From Bacteroidia bacterium (GTDB taxonomy: Bacteria > Bacteroidota > Bacteroidia > Bacteroidales > Rikenellaceae): 5,836 bases of DNA. The notes under the pieces were generated by a model. It saw only the letters and a program-made list of their open reading frames with translations, made no database searches and was not told the DNA's origin. This document shows, in pieces, positions 4,873-5,836 of this stretch (the first letter of the stretch is position 1; every line of letters begins with the position of its first letter). The position numbers were made by a program, and so were the translations under genes. Where the stretch lies: NCBI GenBank assembly GCA_025999315.1, contig BNXD01000075.1:1-5836 (forward strand), given 5' to 3'.

Positions 4873-5836
4873 ATGCCCGACATGCCCGCCACCGACATAT
4901 CCCCATACGACTATCCGCTGCCCGAGGAGCGCATCGCCAAATTTCCGTTGCCACGGCGCGAGGAGTCGCGGCTGCTCGTCTGCCGCGACGGGCAGATCGG
5001 CGAGAGCCTTTTCCGTCACATCGGCGAGGCGTTGCCCGAGGGGGCGTTGCTGGTGTTCAACAACACCCGGGTGGTGCGTTCGCGCCTGCTGTTTGCCAAA
5101 CCAAGCGGGGCGCGCATCGAGGTCTTCTGTCTCGAGCCGCACGATCCGGCCGACCATGAACGGGCCTTCGCCGCACGCGACAGTTCGGTTTGGCGTTGCC
5201 TGGTGGGTAACGCCAAACGGTGGAAGGAGGGGGCGCTCGGCGTCGGGTTCGACCTCGAGGGTCGCAGTTGCTCTCTCTCGGCTGTGCGCGAAGGAGAGGG
5301 GTTGATACGTTTTGAGTGGGACGCCCCGCTCACATTCGGCCAGCTGCTCGAACACCTTGGGCGCGTGCCCATTCCGCCCTATCTGGGCCGTGAGAGCGAG
5401 GAGATCGACAACACGCGCTACCAGACGGTCTACTCGCGCATCGAGGGGTCGGTGGCCGCTCCCACGGCGGGGCTCCACTTCAGCCGGGAGCTGCTCGAGA
5501 GCCTGCAGGCGGAAGGTGTGGCGACCACCGAGGTAACGCTGCACGTCGGAGCGGGGACTTTTCTGCCCGTCAAGGGCGACGATGCGCGCACCCACGCCAT
5601 GCACGCCGAGCATTTCGAGGTGTCGCTCGAGGCGCTGGAGGCGTTGCAGTCCCATCCGGGCCGCACGGTAGCCGTAGGCACCACCACCGTGCGCACTCTC
5701 GAGAGCCTGGTGGCCATCGCAGCGCGCATTCTCGACCGGGGAGACGCCGACAGCGAGACCCCCATAGGGCAGTGGGAGCTATACGACGCACCCGAGGAAC
5801 TGGACGGCCGCCGGACGCTCGAGACACTGATCAACC
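4873..5836 (+). CDS. queA: S-adenosylmethionine:tRNA ribosyltransferase-isomerase, QueA family (3' partial)
   Basis: QueA moves the ribosyl part of SAM onto preQ1 in tRNA to make epoxyqueuosine, a late step in queuosine modification of the wobble base. The first 321 codons are present with no stop, and the frame runs off the window. Two starts are possible, ATG at 4873 or ATG at 4882, both just before YDYPLPEERIAKFPLPRREESRLLV, the normal QueA beginning; neither has a Shine-Dalgarno. Motifs counted from the first: LVFNNTRVV 60-68, PIPPYL 166-171, YQTVYS 183-188, APTAGLHF 196-203, TLHVGAGTFLPV 222-233, HAMHAE 241-246 and VGTTTVRTLES 268-278. The segment IEVFCLEPHDPADHE...CLVGNAKRWKEG (about 82-124) resembles the longer QueA-like paralogue of Bacteroidota rather than the compact form, so the exact substrate role could differ. 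This reading is from memory. Confidence 0.9.
   Translation, partial: MPDMPATDISPYDYPLPEERIAKFPLPRREESRLLVCRDGQIGESLFRHIGEALPEGALLVFNNTRVVRSRLLFAKPSGARIEVFCLEPHDPADHERAFAARDSSVWRCLVGNAKRWKEGALGVGFDLEGRSCSLSAVREGEGLIRFEWDAPLTFGQLLEHLGRVPIPPYLGRESEEIDNTRYQTVYSRIEGSVAAPTAGLHFSRELLESLQAEGVATTEVTLHVGAGTFLPVKGDDARTHAMHAEHFEVSLEALEALQSHPGRTVAVGTTTVRTLESLVAIAARILDRGDADSETPIGQWELYDAPEELDGRRTLETLIN

Noticed and set aside
4672..5655. A 327-codon ORF on the - strand.
   Set aside because: It is the antisense shadow of queA, whose conserved motifs are unmistakable on the + strand.

Overview
The window looks like part of a chromosome from the phylum Bacteroidota, most likely a high-GC gut lineage such as Alistipes/Rikenellaceae. 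The phylum call rests on three things: two good matches to the Bacteroidota promoter (-33 TTTG, -7 TAnnTTTG), the BioG/BioC form of the biotin pathway, and a QueA of the Bacteroidota type. The genus is a guess from composition and style only. Every gene I can support is on the + strand.

Positions 2-2857 hold a biotin precursor block: bioF (5' end cut by the window edge), bioG (overlapping the end of bioF by 19 bases) and bioC. BioC methylates malonyl-ACP so that fatty-acid synthesis can build a pimeloyl chain, BioG removes the methyl group to give pimeloyl-ACP, and BioF condenses pimeloyl-ACP with L-alanine. A 400-base non-coding stretch rich in hairpins separates bioG from bioC. Its core is a 134-base nested palindrome at 1805-1938. 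Another palindrome lies directly in front of the unusual TTG start of bioC.

Positions 2858-4222 hold a 390-base non-coding stretch with little to recognise, then a promoter, a family-16 glycoside hydrolase lipoprotein and a clear intrinsic terminator. Positions 4235-4673 are a complete transcription unit for RNase P RNA (rnpB), with promoter, RNA and T-run. A 199-base spacer follows, then the first 321 codons of a queA-family gene that runs off the window.

Most of the window is ordinary housekeeping and accessory content. The least explained part is the palindromic element and associated hairpins inside the biotin block. I see no gene cluster suggesting a new defence, secretion or mobile system.
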